The notes: generated from the letters alone by a model not told the origin. Shown: positions 25,091-34,015, counted from the first letter of the stretch. The stretch is 35,424 nucleotides of DNA from Planctomycetaceae bacterium (GCA_009691905.1 SIAF01000009.1:1-35424), one strand, 5' to 3'. Numbers and translations: made by a program.

Positions 25091-26437
25091 TTACCCAAGC
25101 ACCTCGCGCACCGCCTCGCCCATGATCTCGACGATCCGATCGAGAATCGCGTAGGGGGTGACTACCGGGGGGGCGAGGCAGAACACCGATTCGCCGCGCA
25201 GGCGGCTGTAGAGGCCGCGTTTCTGTGCGGCCGCGTGGACTTTGCTGCCGATCTTCTGTTCGGCGGGATGCTCGAGCTTCGTGGCCTTGTCCTGAACGAA
25301 TTCGATGCCGCACATCAGTCCCTTGCCGCGCACGTCGCCGACGTGCGGATGGGCTGCCAGCGCTGCCTGAAGTCCTTCGAGCAGGTACGCCCCCTTCTGG
25401 GCGGCCTGTTTGGGAAATTCTTCCTGCTCGATGATGTCGAGGGTTTTCAGTGCCACGGCACACCCGACGGGATGAGCGCTGTACGTGAAAGCGTGCATCC
25501 AGGGGGGCGCCCCGCCATCGAGAACCCTGGCGATGGCTTCGGTCATTCCCACGCCCCCCAGAGGAAAGTAACCCGACGTGATCGCCTTCGCGAACAAGAT
25601 CATATCCGGCGCGACTCCCCAATGCTCGAGGCCGAACAGTTTGCCGGTGCGGCCGAAGCCGGTGATGATTTCGTCGGCGACAAGCAGCACGTCGTACCGG
25701 TTGCAAATCTCGCGGATCCGCGGCCAGTAATCGTCCTGAGGAGGAATCACCCCTCCGGCTCCCTGCACCGGCTCGCCCAGAAACATCGCCACCGTCTCCG
25801 GACCTTCGCGAAGGATGGCCTGCTCGAGTTCATTCGCGGCAGCGATTCCCTGGCTGACGCCGGGCGGGGCGACGTAACGGTAAGGGTAAGGTGAGGGAAT
25901 GTGGACGAACCCCGGTACGCGCGGCTCGAACATCGGCCAGTAGGCCGATAGTCCCGTGGCGCTCATCGCCGCGAGCGTCACGCCGTGGTAGCCCCATTGC
26001 CGGGCGATGACTTTCGACTTCCCTGGCCGGCCGAGCACGCGCCAGTAGTAACGAGCCGTTTTGAAGCTCGTGTCGTTCGATTCGGCCCCGCCCGAGGTGA
26101 AAAAGAACCGCGTGATCGAGGGAGCGGTGAGGGCGGCCAGCCGCTCGGCCAGTCGAATCGCGGGGACGTTCGAACTGCCCGCATAGCTCGACGCATAGGC
26201 CAGCGTTTGCATCTGGGCCGCGGCCGCTTCGACCAGTTCGCTCCGACCGTGCCCGCAGACGACGTTCCACAGACCCGCCAGGCCGTCGATGAACTCGCGT
26301 CCGTTGGCATCGGTCAGAATTGCCCCTTCCCCTTTGACCCAGACGTGCCCCGTCTCTTCGTGCAGGCGGCGATTATGCAGGGGATGGATCAGGTGGGCGA
26401 GGTCGACTTCGAGCAGTTTGGTTTTAGACGCGGTCAT
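25091..26437 (-). CDS. Class III PLP-dependent aminotransferase
   Basis: 448 residues from ATG 26435-26437 (MTASKTKLLEVDLAHLIHPL). A longer frame to 26581 was rejected, because those 48 codons translate the intergenic GTAG hairpins (peptides VWTSVHT and VWTKVHT). The family signature is LLVADEIITGFGRTGKLFGLEHWGVAPDMILFAKAITSGY, with the PLP lysine at about K284. Other features: GLWNVVCGHGRSELVEAA, FFTSGGAESNDTSFKTARYY, and HAFTYSAHPVGCAVALKTLD. This subgroup includes omega-amino acid:pyruvate and putrescine/diaminobutyrate-type aminotransferases; the substrate is not decided by the sequence. Convergent with groEL. Confidence 0.85.
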   Translation of the reverse strand: MTASKTKLLEVDLAHLIHPLHNRRLHEETGHVWVKGEGAILTDANGREFIDGLAGLWNVVCGHGRSELVEAAAAQMQTLAYASSYAGSSNVPAIRLAERLAALTAPSITRFFFTSGGAESNDTSFKTARYYWRVLGRPGKSKVIARQWGYHGVTLAAMSATGLSAYWPMFEPRVPGFVHIPSPYPYRYVAPPGVSQGIAAANELEQAILREGPETVAMFLGEPVQGAGGVIPPQDDYWPRIREICNRYDVLLVADEIITGFGRTGKLFGLEHWGVAPDMILFAKAITSGYFPLGGVGMTEAIARVLDGGAPPWMHAFTYSAHPVGCAVALKTLDIIEQEEFPKQAAQKGAYLLEGLQAALAAHPHVGDVRGKGLMCGIEFVQDKATKLEHPAEQKIGSKVHAAAQKRGLYSRLRGESVFCLAPPVVTPYAILDRIVEIMGEAVREVLG

Positions 26438-26465
26438 TTGATCGATTTCAAGCGTGTCGGAACCC

Positions 26466-26487
26466 GTAGTGTGGACTTTGGTCCACA
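26466..26487 (+). repeat. GTAG-hairpin element, copy 6
   Basis: GTAG (26466-26469), stem TGTGGAC (26470-26476), loop TTTG, complement GTCCACA (26481-26487), followed by CGA. It is upstream of the aminotransferase start and faces copy 7 in inverted orientation. Confidence 0.75.
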
Positions 26488-26533
26488 CGAAGAATTGCAT
26501 CATTTTGGAATATCGTGACACAATACGATTTCT

Positions 26534-26557
26534 CGTGTGGACTGAAGTCCACACGTA
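26534..26557 (-). repeat. Hairpin element, copy 7 (variant leader)
   Basis: On the minus strand the leader is TACG in place of GTAG (26557-26554), followed by stem TGTGGACT, loop TC, complement AGTCCACA and CGA. Its core matches copy 5 exactly. With copy 6 it forms an inverted pair 46 bp apart in the 290-bp gap between the aminotransferase and methyltransferase genes. Confidence 0.7.
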
Positions 26558-26727
26558 TCGGCGCGAACCACTCCCGGCCAACCCATCGGACAGTTGGCAA
26601 CCGATGGACCATTAGTGTCGCGATGCCCTGGGCTGGCTGCAAGGTCTGGAGATGCAACGCGTAAGCGACGGCTGACCGCACATCCATACAACTTGACCCC
26701 TGCCATCCCGCCCGCGAAGATCGCGGG

Positions 26728-27909
26728 ATGACGCCACCGCCGATCGACTCAGTGCACCGCGCCGAATGGGATTTGCTGGCCGAACTGCGCGACCATGCCG
26801 AGCTGGTGCAGCTCGTCTCGACGGTGGCCGGGAACGAACTTCAGGTCCAGACGAAATTGCGGCGCGACTATCCCGATCGACTGGTTCGGGGGGCCTTCGC
26901 GCTGTGTGAGCTGCGCCGCAAAGGGTCCGTCAAATTCACGCGGGCCGACCGCATGTGGTTCGACCGACAGGGGCTCGAACAGGCGACCGCCGAGGCGGTC
27001 GCCCGCCACAAAGCGAGGCGGTTTCAGGGCCACGTCTGGGATCTGTGCTGCGGCATCGGCTCAGACGCGATCGCCCTGGCGCAGTCGGCGAGCGTCACCG
27101 CCGTCGATCTCAATCCGGCCGCCTGTTTGCGAACCGGGTGGAACGCGGCCGTATACGGGGTCGCCGAGCGCATCCAGACACAGACCGACGATGTCGAACG
27201 ACTGGCACAGGGGGACGATCTGGTGCATATCGACCCCGACCGCCGAGGGCAGTCGATCGGCCGGGCCATTCGCGTCGAAGACTATGTGCCGGGGCTGCCG
27301 TTTTTGCAGCGATTGGCGACGACTGCTCGCGGGGGAGCGATCAAGCTCAGCCCGGCATCGAATTTCGGGGGAAAGTTTCCCGATGCCGAGGTCGAACTGA
27401 TCAGCCTCGATGGAGAATGCAAAGAAGCGACGATCTGGTTCGGCGCACTTCAAAGCGACGCGGCGTGGCGGGCCACGGTGCTTCCGTCGGGCGAGACTCT
27501 CGCCGGGAACCCGCTCGATTTTTTTTCCGACCCGTGTGAACCGCTGGGATATGTGTTTGATCCCGATCCGGCGGTCGTGCGGGCGGGGCTGGTCGATGCC
27601 GCCGCAATGCACCTGCACCTGGCGCGACTCGACCGCGAAGAGGAATACCTCACCGGCCCAGCGCCGGTCGTCTCGCCGTTCGCTCAGGCCTTCGAAGTGC
27701 TGGCCGATCTTCCCAACAACCTGACCGAGATTCGCCGGTACTTTCGAGCAGCAAACTTCGGCCAGGTCGAGGTCAAATGTCGGCATATCCCGATCGAAGC
27801 CGACGCGATCCGTCGGCGGCTCGCGCTCGAGGGCGATCAACCGGCCGTTCTGATTTTTGCGCGCGTCAAAGAACGGGCGCGGGCGCTCGTCTGCCGGCGC
27901 TGCGTCTGA
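26728..27909 (+). CDS. Class I SAM-dependent methyltransferase with THUMP-like C-terminus
   Basis: 393 residues. The SAM-binding motif is VWDLCCGIGSDAIALA (103-118), followed by VDLNP (126-130) and the HIDPDRRG segment (168-174), which occupies the place of the catalytic (D/N)PP(Y/F) motif of nucleic acid methyltransferases. The C-terminal part (GYVFDPDPAVVRAGLVDAAAMHLHLARLD..., LPNNLTEIRRYFRAANFGQVEVKCRHIPIEADAIRRRLAL) matches the THUMP-like domain family. A role in RNA modification is likely but the target is unknown. No strong Shine-Dalgarno is seen before ATG 26728. Confidence 0.8.
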   Translation: MTPPPIDSVHRAEWDLLAELRDHAELVQLVSTVAGNELQVQTKLRRDYPDRLVRGAFALCELRRKGSVKFTRADRMWFDRQGLEQATAEAVARHKARRFQGHVWDLCCGIGSDAIALAQSASVTAVDLNPAACLRTGWNAAVYGVAERIQTQTDDVERLAQGDDLVHIDPDRRGQSIGRAIRVEDYVPGLPFLQRLATTARGGAIKLSPASNFGGKFPDAEVELISLDGECKEATIWFGALQSDAAWRATVLPSGETLAGNPLDFFSDPCEPLGYVFDPDPAVVRAGLVDAAAMHLHLARLDREEEYLTGPAPVVSPFAQAFEVLADLPNNLTEIRRYFRAANFGQVEVKCRHIPIEADAIRRRLALEGDQPAVLIFARVKERARALVCRRCV

Positions 27910-27958
27910 GATCACCGTCATCCTGGAAAGGCTGACCTGCACAAGGTGCGCTGTCGAC

Positions 27959-28489
27959 TTACTTCGTCTTTTCTTTCGCCACGCGCCACTGGAACCCGTC
28001 GACGATCTGCAACTGGTACTTCTGCGGCGCCGGGCGGGGGGCCTCTTTCCAGGGGAAGGCGTATGCCAGCACTTTGCCCGATGACAGCTCCCCGATGTAG
28101 ACGACCCCCGAGGCATAGGTACTCCCTTGACGGCTGGCCAATTGACTGAAGCCGGTCACCATCGCGTAGTGCGGTTCAGCCTCGGGATCGACGTCGAAGT
28201 CAATGGCCAGTTCGCGGTAGTAGAGCGACGCAAATTTACCGGTCTGGCGGTTGAGGACGGCTCCCTTCAACTGCCCGGTCAGGAAGTCGAGAATGAACAC
28301 CCCCTCCATCGGGTCGTTAATGCCGGCCGCCGACGTTCCCACCGAAACCGTGACCATCGCAAAACTTGAATCGCGGTCGGCGTTCGTCGCATAGGCCGGT
28401 TCATGCGGCCAGAAATAGGCAATTCCCAAGCCTGCGACCAGCCCGGCGACCAGCCACGAAACCCGAATGTCCGACAGGGAGTGACGCAT
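27959..28489 (-). CDS. Membrane-anchored or exported protein of unknown function
   Basis: 176 residues. A hydrophobic N-terminal segment (SWLVAGLVAGLGIAYFW, about residues 11-27) is a signal anchor. The soluble part has VTVSVGTSAAGINDPMEGVFILDFLTGQLKGAVLNRQTGKFASLYYREL, then HYAMVTGFSQLASRQGSTYASGVVYIGELSSGKVLAYAFPW, a single-unit beta-sheet pattern. AAAGGA lies about 9 nt before the ATG. I know similar short proteins only as planctomycete hypotheticals. It is divergent from the oxidoreductase gene, with 248 bp between them. Confidence 0.7.
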   Translation of the reverse strand: MRHSLSDIRVSWLVAGLVAGLGIAYFWPHEPAYATNADRDSSFAMVTVSVGTSAAGINDPMEGVFILDFLTGQLKGAVLNRQTGKFASLYYRELAIDFDVDPEAEPHYAMVTGFSQLASRQGSTYASGVVYIGELSSGKVLAYAFPWKEAPRPAPQKYQLQIVDGFQWRVAKEKTK

Positions 28490-28737
28490 ATCAGGATCCT
28501 TTCGACACGAGAGACATCGTCCACTGCCCGCGATGCCCGAACGACTCGGACCGTCCCGCGGCGTGAAACTTCAACCTCGAAATGCCCACAGCGAATTACC
28601 TGTTATTTTGTATCCGGTTCGGCGAACGGGAGCTAGTGACGATTTGGCGTCACGCGCGGACAGCTTTGCAATTGCTCCGGGCCAGGGTTATTCTGGTCCC
28701 CGAACTCAAGCATTCCAATCGATTCGGGAGAGACGGC

Positions 28738-29937
28738 ATGGCAACCAACGGTCAACTCAATCGCAAACTGCGGATGGCGCTTGTCGGCGGCGGACAGGGG
28801 GCGTTTATCGGCCGCGTGCATGTGACGGCGGCTGTGCTCGATAACCGGGCGACGCTCGTGGCCGGGGCGCTATCGTCTGACCCGGCGAAAGCCAAAGCGT
28901 CGGCTTCCGATTACGATATTCCCGCCGATCGCGCGTACGGCTCATACACCGAGCTGATCGAAAACGAGCTGGCCCTGCCGGCCGACAAACGCATCGACTT
29001 TCTGTCGATCGCCACCCCCAATCATACCCATTTTCCCATCGCCAAAGCGGCCCTGGCCGCCGGCTTCAACGTCATTTGCGACAAGCCGATGACCTTCGAC
29101 CTCAAGGAAGCCGAAGAATTGCATCGCCTGGTGAAGTCGTCCGGCGCCGTTTTCGCGTTGACGCACAACTACACCGGCTACCCGCTCGTCCGTCAGGCGC
29201 GGCGAATGGCTCTGTCGGGAGAATTGGGCGAGATTCAAGCGGTCCGCTCGAACTACATGCAGGGCTGGTTGCGTTCTCGGATCGAATCGGGGGGACAAAA
29301 GCAGGCAGCCTGGCGCACCGATCCGGCCAAATCGGGGGCGGCAGGATGCTTCGGCGACATCGCCACGCATGCCTACAACCTGGCCCGCTACATGACCGGC
29401 TTGATTCCCGCCGAAGTGTCGTGCCACCTCAAGATTTTCGAACCCGGTCGCCAGTTGGACGATTACGGTCACGCGGTGATTCGCTTCGACAACGGGGCCT
29501 TAGGCACCGTGACCGCCAGCCAGATTTCACACGGGCGTGAGAACGATCTGTTCATTGAGATCGATGGCACCAAGGGGGCCCTGGCCTGGCGGCAGGAAGA
29601 GCCCAACGCTATGACCTTCCGCCGCAACGGCCAGCCCCACGCAATTTACACGCGCGACCCCAACGCCTCGTACATGAATGACGCGGGCAAATCCGCCTGC
29701 CGACTTCCTTCGGGGCACCCCGAAGCCTTTTTCGAGGCATTCGCCAACGTCTATCGGTTCGCCTACGACGACATTGCCAAGCGTGCCTCGGGCGAGAAAC
29801 TGGCCTTCACGACCGACACGATTTACCCCAACGTGGCCGACGGCGTCGATGGCATGAACTTCATCCAGCAATGCGTCGCCAGCAGCCGCGAAAACGGCAA
29901 GTGGCTGTCGCTGAAGCACGCGGCAGCACGGCGGTAG
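28738..29937 (+). CDS. Gfo/Idh/MocA family NAD(P)-dependent oxidoreductase
   Basis: 399 residues from ATG 28738 with GGGAGAG about 6 nt upstream; the frame back to 28582 has no such signal. The Rossmann motif is LVGGGQGAFIGRVH near the N-terminus, and the CDKPM segment occupies the position of the family's EKP motif. The C-terminal catalytic half includes KSGAAGCFGDIATHAYNLARYMTG, GALGTVTASQISHGREN, and FTTDTIYPNVADGVDGMNFIQQCVAS. These enzymes oxidise sugars, inositols or related polyols; the substrate cannot be told. No neighbouring sugar-transport or catabolic genes are seen. Confidence 0.85.
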   Translation: MATNGQLNRKLRMALVGGGQGAFIGRVHVTAAVLDNRATLVAGALSSDPAKAKASASDYDIPADRAYGSYTELIENELALPADKRIDFLSIATPNHTHFPIAKAALAAGFNVICDKPMTFDLKEAEELHRLVKSSGAVFALTHNYTGYPLVRQARRMALSGELGEIQAVRSNYMQGWLRSRIESGGQKQAAWRTDPAKSGAAGCFGDIATHAYNLARYMTGLIPAEVSCHLKIFEPGRQLDDYGHAVIRFDNGALGTVTASQISHGRENDLFIEIDGTKGALAWRQEEPNAMTFRRNGQPHAIYTRDPNASYMNDAGKSACRLPSGHPEAFFEAFANVYRFAYDDIAKRASGEKLAFTTDTIYPNVADGVDGMNFIQQCVASSRENGKWLSLKHAAARR

Positions 29938-29967
29938 CCCAAGATCCGCTCGACGCGTCTGCCCAAC

Positions 29968-30041
29968 CCGTTTCGCCGCCGAGCTTGCTCGGCGCGTGTT
30001 GCATCGTATCACGCCAACGCGCGTCGCAAGCGACGCGACGA
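29968..30041. repeat. Inverted pair of CTTG-loop hairpins (possible second REP-like family)
   Basis: The first hairpin, CGCCGAG with CTCGGCG around CTTG (29977-29994 region), follows GTTTCGCCG. The second, on the minus strand (30037-30020), is CGCGTCG with CGACGCG around CTTG and follows GTTTCGTCG. The flanking bases match across the two (leader GTTTCG(C/T)CG, tail CGCGT), but the stem arms differ and stay complementary. No T-run follows. Confidence 0.6.
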
Positions 30042-30084
30042 AACAATACGCGCTTCTCGATACCGGGAGCCTGAGATCGAATTC

Positions 30085-30882
30085 ATGTCGCCTGACGTTT
30101 CCGCCCGCTGCACTGTCGCGGGATATCTGCTGCTGGCAGTGCTGATCGTGGTCTGGCGAGCGGGGCGCTGTCCCGAAGGGTGGCGACTGTGGCTCTTGTA
30201 CACCCTGAATGCGACCTATTGCCGATTGGGATTTCACTGGCGTGCGAATCGCAAGTGTCCGTTTCTTGAGGCGCGGCCGGGCATCATACTCGCCAACCAT
30301 CGCAGCCCGCTGGATCCGCTGTTGATCTGGGTCGGCGTCACAAACCGGCGGCCGATCGAGTTCATCACGGCCGGGGAATACTTCGGGATTCACGGGCTGC
30401 AGTTCATACTCGGTGCTCAGCGGTGCATACCGGTCGCCCGCGACGGAAAGGACATGGTGGCCACGCGCACTGCGGCGCGGCGGTTGCGGGAAGGTCGTCT
30501 GGTCGGGGTGTTTCCTGAAGGAGGCATCAACGTCGGTACCGGGATGCGGCCGTTCAATCCCGGGATTGCGTGGCTGGCACTGCAGGCGCAGTCGCCGGTC
30601 TATCCGGTATTCATCGAAAACGCTCCGCAGGGAACGAGCATGATCGCACCCTTTTGGAGTTTTCGCCCGATCCGCGTCCATTATGGAGAGGCCATCGACC
30701 TCTCGGAGTTCATCAATCGCCGGCGCACGCCCGAGTTGCTCGAGCAGGTGACGGCCCTGCTCAGGGCCAAACTGGCCGAACTGGGCGGGATCGAGCCGGC
30801 GGCCGTACCGGAAGACGATCAGCCGCAGGTGCTGCCGCTGGAGAGGCGCGTTATTGACCAGGCACGATCGGCTAATGCCTGA
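30085..30882 (+). CDS. PlsC-type 1-acyl-glycerol-3-phosphate acyltransferase
   Basis: 265 residues. The HX4D catalytic motif is NHRSPLD (71-77) and the acyl-acceptor motif is FPEGG (143-147), with AGEYFGIHG and RPFNPGIAWLALQAQSPVYPVFI between and after. An N-terminal hydrophobic segment (YLLLAVLIVVW, 14-24) anchors it to the membrane. The family acylates lysophosphatidic acid in phospholipid synthesis or transfers acyl groups to related lipids. The start at ATG 30085 is preceded by weak signals only. It follows the hairpin pair and stands alone on this strand. Confidence 0.85.
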   Translation: MSPDVSARCTVAGYLLLAVLIVVWRAGRCPEGWRLWLLYTLNATYCRLGFHWRANRKCPFLEARPGIILANHRSPLDPLLIWVGVTNRRPIEFITAGEYFGIHGLQFILGAQRCIPVARDGKDMVATRTAARRLREGRLVGVFPEGGINVGTGMRPFNPGIAWLALQAQSPVYPVFIENAPQGTSMIAPFWSFRPIRVHYGEAIDLSEFINRRRTPELLEQVTALLRAKLAELGGIEPAAVPEDDQPQVLPLERRVIDQARSANA

Positions 30883-30956
30883 GTCGGCGGCGGCCGTCGA
30901 TCGGCACGGGGTTTCGCAGTTCGATCGCGGATCGCCGGTACCGTGCCCTGGCAAGC

Positions 30957-31865
30957 TCACTGTGGTTGTTTCTCAAGTTTAGTTTTCGCCTCGGCAATCT
31001 GCCGGCGCTTCTCGTCGCTGACCTGCGGGTAAATCAGGTTCAGCGACTCGATCGAGGTGCTGATGATCTTGGCAACCATGGCGCGGCTGACCCATTTGTG
31101 ATCGGCGGGAATCACGTACCAGGGAGCCCATTTGGTGCTGGTGGCCGCGAGCGCTTCTTCGTAGGCCTGCATATAATCATCCCAGAACCCGCGTTCGGCG
31201 ACGTCCGAGTCGGAAAATTTCCAGTGCTTGGCAGGGTCGTTGATCCGATCGAGAAATCGCCGGGCTTGCTCTTTTTTCGAGACATTCAGAAAGAACTTCA
31301 GGATCAGCGTGCCATTCCGCGTCAAGTGCCGCTCGAAAGTGTTGATATCGTCGTATCGATCGGCCCAGAACGATTTGCCGGTTCGGCCGTCGGGAATGCG
31401 CTGAGCCGCGACCAGTTCGGGGTGAACTTTGACGATCAGCACATCCTCGTAGTACGAGCGGTTGAAGATTCCGATCCGGCCCCGCTCGGGAAGGACCTTC
31501 ATGCACCGCCACAGAAACGTGTGATCGAGTTCTTCGGCTGAGGGATGTTTAAAACTATAGACCTGCACCCCCTGCGGATTGACACCCGACATGACGTGCT
31601 TGATCGTGCCGTCTTTGCCCGCGGCATCCATTGCCTGAAAAATGATCAAAATTGACCATGAATCGGCGGCGTACAACAGCTCTTGTGCCCCGGCCAGGGC
31701 CGTCACGTCTTCCGAGAGCAACTCTTTCGCTATCTTCTTCCGTTCGGCTTTGGGTAGCTTGGTATCGCCCGACCATTCGGGATCGTACTGTTTCAGTCGC
31801 ACCGTTCCGTCGGAAGGCACGCGAAACTTCGAAATAATACTTTGAATGTCCTTCGCGGATGGCAT
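30957..31865 (-). CDS. Polyphosphate kinase 2 family protein (PPK2)
   Basis: 302 residues from ATG 31863-31865 (MPSAKDIQSIISKF); the extension to 32048 overlaps the promoter of the divergent gene. The Walker A motif is FQAMDAAGKDGTIKHV and the Walker B region is GIFNRSYYEDVLI, with HWKFSDSDVAERGFWDDYMQAYEEAL and KWAPWYVIPADHKWVSRAMVAKII in the lid/C-terminal part. The family phosphorylates nucleotides (AMP, ADP or GDP) with polyphosphate; the single-domain form and length fit class I or III. The specificity is not decided. Its Shine-Dalgarno AGGGA is inside a 13-bp palindrome next to the start. Confidence 0.9.
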   Translation of the reverse strand: MPSAKDIQSIISKFRVPSDGTVRLKQYDPEWSGDTKLPKAERKKIAKELLSEDVTALAGAQELLYAADSWSILIIFQAMDAAGKDGTIKHVMSGVNPQGVQVYSFKHPSAEELDHTFLWRCMKVLPERGRIGIFNRSYYEDVLIVKVHPELVAAQRIPDGRTGKSFWADRYDDINTFERHLTRNGTLILKFFLNVSKKEQARRFLDRINDPAKHWKFSDSDVAERGFWDDYMQAYEEALAATSTKWAPWYVIPADHKWVSRAMVAKIISTSIESLNLIYPQVSDEKRRQIAEAKTKLEKQPQ

Positions 31866-31866
31866 G

Positions 31867-31879
31867 CAGGGATTCCCTG
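31867..31879 (-). promoter_or_regulatory. Palindrome covering the PPK2 ribosome binding site
   Basis: CAGGGA T TCCCTG begins 1 nt upstream of the PPK2 ATG. One arm is the likely Shine-Dalgarno, so the hairpin would hide it. This could be a protein operator or a translational switch, or chance. Confidence 0.35.
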
Positions 31880-32024
31880 TGTTGAAATGAGATGGAGACG
31901 ATTTGCCGGGCCAGTAACCCATTCCAACGTACCGCCGAGGCGAACCGGTGGCAACAATTGATTTCCCGTTTGTGCGTTGCTCAACTTCCAGCGACAGGGA
32001 CCGCCACCCTATACTAGGGAATCG

Positions 32025-32624
32025 ATGGTCAGTCTTGGCCGAATGCAACCGAACATCATGCCAGACTCTCTACGCGGGCAAATGTTGATTGCGGCGCGCA
32101 GCCTGCGCGACCCGAACTTCTTCAAGACCGTGGTGCTGCTGGTCGAGCACAACGCCGAAGGAGCGATGGGAGTCGTGATCAATCGTCCCTCGGGAGTGAC
32201 CGTCGCAAACGCCTTGAAAAAGCACTTTGACCTGCCCGAGACGGGTGATATGGTGCACGTCGGCGGCCCCGTCGAACGCAATGCGCTGTTCATTCTGCAT
32301 AACTCGAATGACCTTGAGGGCGATGAGTCGCCGATTATCGAGGGCCTGTTCATCGGCAACAACCCGAGGACGTTCGAGAACGTCGTTCAGCGGGCGGCTG
32401 CCGCCGACCCCGACCTCAGGTACCGCGTTTACTTCGGTTGCGCCGGCTGGGGGGGTGAGCAGCTCGAATCGGAACTGGCGCGAAACGACTGGCTATTGCT
32501 GCCGGCAACTGCAGATTACGTGTTCCACCCTGAGCCCTACGCCGTTTGGGAACAGGCGCTGGCCGAATATCGTCAGTCGAACCCCCTCGTGCCGGGAGTG
32601 GGTGGCGACGCGCAACTCAATTGA
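32025..32624 (+). CDS. YqgE/AlgH family protein (UPF0301)
   Basis: 199 residues from ATG 32025, chosen because AGGGA lies 5 nt upstream; ATG 32043 and 32058 are shorter options. The family pattern is present: SLRGQMLIAARSLRDPNFFKTVVLLVEHNAEGAMGVVINRPS near the start, then VHVGGPVERNALFILH and RVYFGCAGWGGEQLESELARNDWLLLPA. AlgH/YqgE proteins are cytoplasmic; Pseudomonas AlgH influences alginate regulation, but no general biochemical role is settled. Divergent from PPK2, with 159 bp between the start codons. Confidence 0.9.
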   Translation: MVSLGRMQPNIMPDSLRGQMLIAARSLRDPNFFKTVVLLVEHNAEGAMGVVINRPSGVTVANALKKHFDLPETGDMVHVGGPVERNALFILHNSNDLEGDESPIIEGLFIGNNPRTFENVVQRAAAADPDLRYRVYFGCAGWGGEQLESELARNDWLLLPATADYVFHPEPYAVWEQALAEYRQSNPLVPGVGGDAQLN

Positions 32625-32690
32625 ACGATATCATCGAATGCAGTTCGGAAACCGGGCAGGGACCGGCTGCGCCGGACCGCTAAACAAACA

Positions 32691-33902
32691 ATGAAGCCAC
32701 GAGTCTCAACTGTGACTCTACCGCTTTCCGACGTTCGCGTGCTCGACCTGTCGCGCATTCTCGCCGGCCCTTACTGCGCGATGCTGCTGGGCGATCTGGG
32801 GGCCGACGTGATCAAGGTCGAGCGCCCCGGTGCGGGGGATGATACGCGTCAGTGGGGACCGCCGTTTGCCGCCGGTGAAAGTGCCTATTACCTGTGTTGT
32901 AACCGCAATAAGCGGGGCATCACGCTCAATCTCAAGTCGGCCGAGGGGCGCGCGCTGGCCGCCCGGCTGGCGGCAGTCTCGGACGTTCTGGTCGAAAACT
33001 TCCTGCCGGGAACGCTCGACGGCTGGGGGCTGGGTTACGAAGCCTTGTCGCAGCACAACCCGCGACTGGTGTATTGCAGCATCACCGGCTTTGGACAAAC
33101 CGGCCCGCGTCGGGACGAGCCCGGTTACGATATCATGATCCAGGGACTGGCCGGTGTGATGAGCATCACCGGCGAGCCCGACGGCCCGCCCATGAAGCTG
33201 GGAGTCGCGATTTCGGATATCAGCGCCGGCCTCCTGGCCAGTCAGGCGATTCTGGCGGCGTTGTACGCTCGCGAAAAATCGGGGCGTGGTGAGCGGATCG
33301 ACATCTCGCTGTTCGATGCCACGCTGTCGTGGCTGGCCAACGTCGGGCAGAACTACCTCGTCTCGGGGACAATCCCACAGCGGCAGGGGACCGCTCACCC
33401 CAACATCGTGCCGTACCAGGCGTTTCAGGCGGCCGACGAATCGCTGATCGTAGCCGTCGGCAACGACCTTCAGTACCGCCGCTATTGCGAAGTGATCGGC
33501 CGCCCCGATCTGGCGACCGAACCCCGGTTTGCGACAAATGCCGGTCGCGTCGAGCATCGGGCCGAACTCTTACCGATGCTCAACGAGATCATGGCCCGGC
33601 GTTCGGCCGCCGACTGGCTGGCCCGGCTCAATGCCGCCGAAATCCCGTGCGGGGCGGTCAACACGATCGATCGCGCCTTTGCCGATCCGCAGACTGCGTC
33701 CCGCGAGATGCTGCTGGAAATTGAGCATCCTACGATCGGCCCCTTGAAACTGGCCGGTTCGCCGCTCAAGCTGCAGCACGCCGGCCCCGTCCCGCGCCGC
33801 CCGCCGCCGCTCTTGGGTGAGCACACGGAGTCTGTGTTGCAGGAAGTGCTGGGCCTCAAGCCCGACGAGACCAGTCGGCTTCGGGCGTCGGGGATCGTTT
33901 GA
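32691..33902 (+). CDS. CaiB/BaiF-type CoA transferase
   Basis: 403 residues. The family start is LSDVRVLDLSRILAGPYCAMLLGDLGADVIKVE, and the catalytic aspartate is D147 (EPGYDIMIQGLAGVMSITG). Other features include LVENFLPGTLDGWGLGYEAL, RGERIDISLFDATLSWLANVGQNYL and IPCGAVNTIDRAFADPQ. Class III CoA transferases move CoA between carboxylic acids (formate/oxalate, succinate, carnitine or bile-acid substrates). The acceptor here is undetermined. The gene begins 66 bp after the YqgE gene, with no clear Shine-Dalgarno before ATG 32691. Convergent with the CoA-binding gene. Confidence 0.85.
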   Translation: MKPRVSTVTLPLSDVRVLDLSRILAGPYCAMLLGDLGADVIKVERPGAGDDTRQWGPPFAAGESAYYLCCNRNKRGITLNLKSAEGRALAARLAAVSDVLVENFLPGTLDGWGLGYEALSQHNPRLVYCSITGFGQTGPRRDEPGYDIMIQGLAGVMSITGEPDGPPMKLGVAISDISAGLLASQAILAALYAREKSGRGERIDISLFDATLSWLANVGQNYLVSGTIPQRQGTAHPNIVPYQAFQAADESLIVAVGNDLQYRRYCEVIGRPDLATEPRFATNAGRVEHRAELLPMLNEIMARRSAADWLARLNAAEIPCGAVNTIDRAFADPQTASREMLLEIEHPTIGPLKLAGSPLKLQHAGPVPRRPPPLLGEHTESVLQEVLGLKPDETSRLRASGIV

Positions 33903-33928
33903 GTCCAAGTGGACCCGCAAAGGAAACT

Positions 33929-33942
33929 ATGCGGCGCCGCAT
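33929..33942. repeat. 14-bp perfect palindrome between convergent genes
   Basis: ATGCGGCGCCGCAT lies between the CoA transferase and CoA-binding genes. It could be a bidirectional hairpin at the mRNA ends, but no T-run is present on either side. Confidence 0.4.
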
Positions 33943-34015
33943 GCAAAATGATCCTTCAGGCGGCTCACGCCCCCCGCTCGCCTCCGCAACTATTTCTACG
34001 GTGTCAACTTAGAGG

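Noticed and set aside
26438-26581. N-terminal extension of the aminotransferase
   Set aside because: The extra residues (VWTSVHT, VWTKVHT) are translations of intergenic hairpins; the family start fits ATG 26437.
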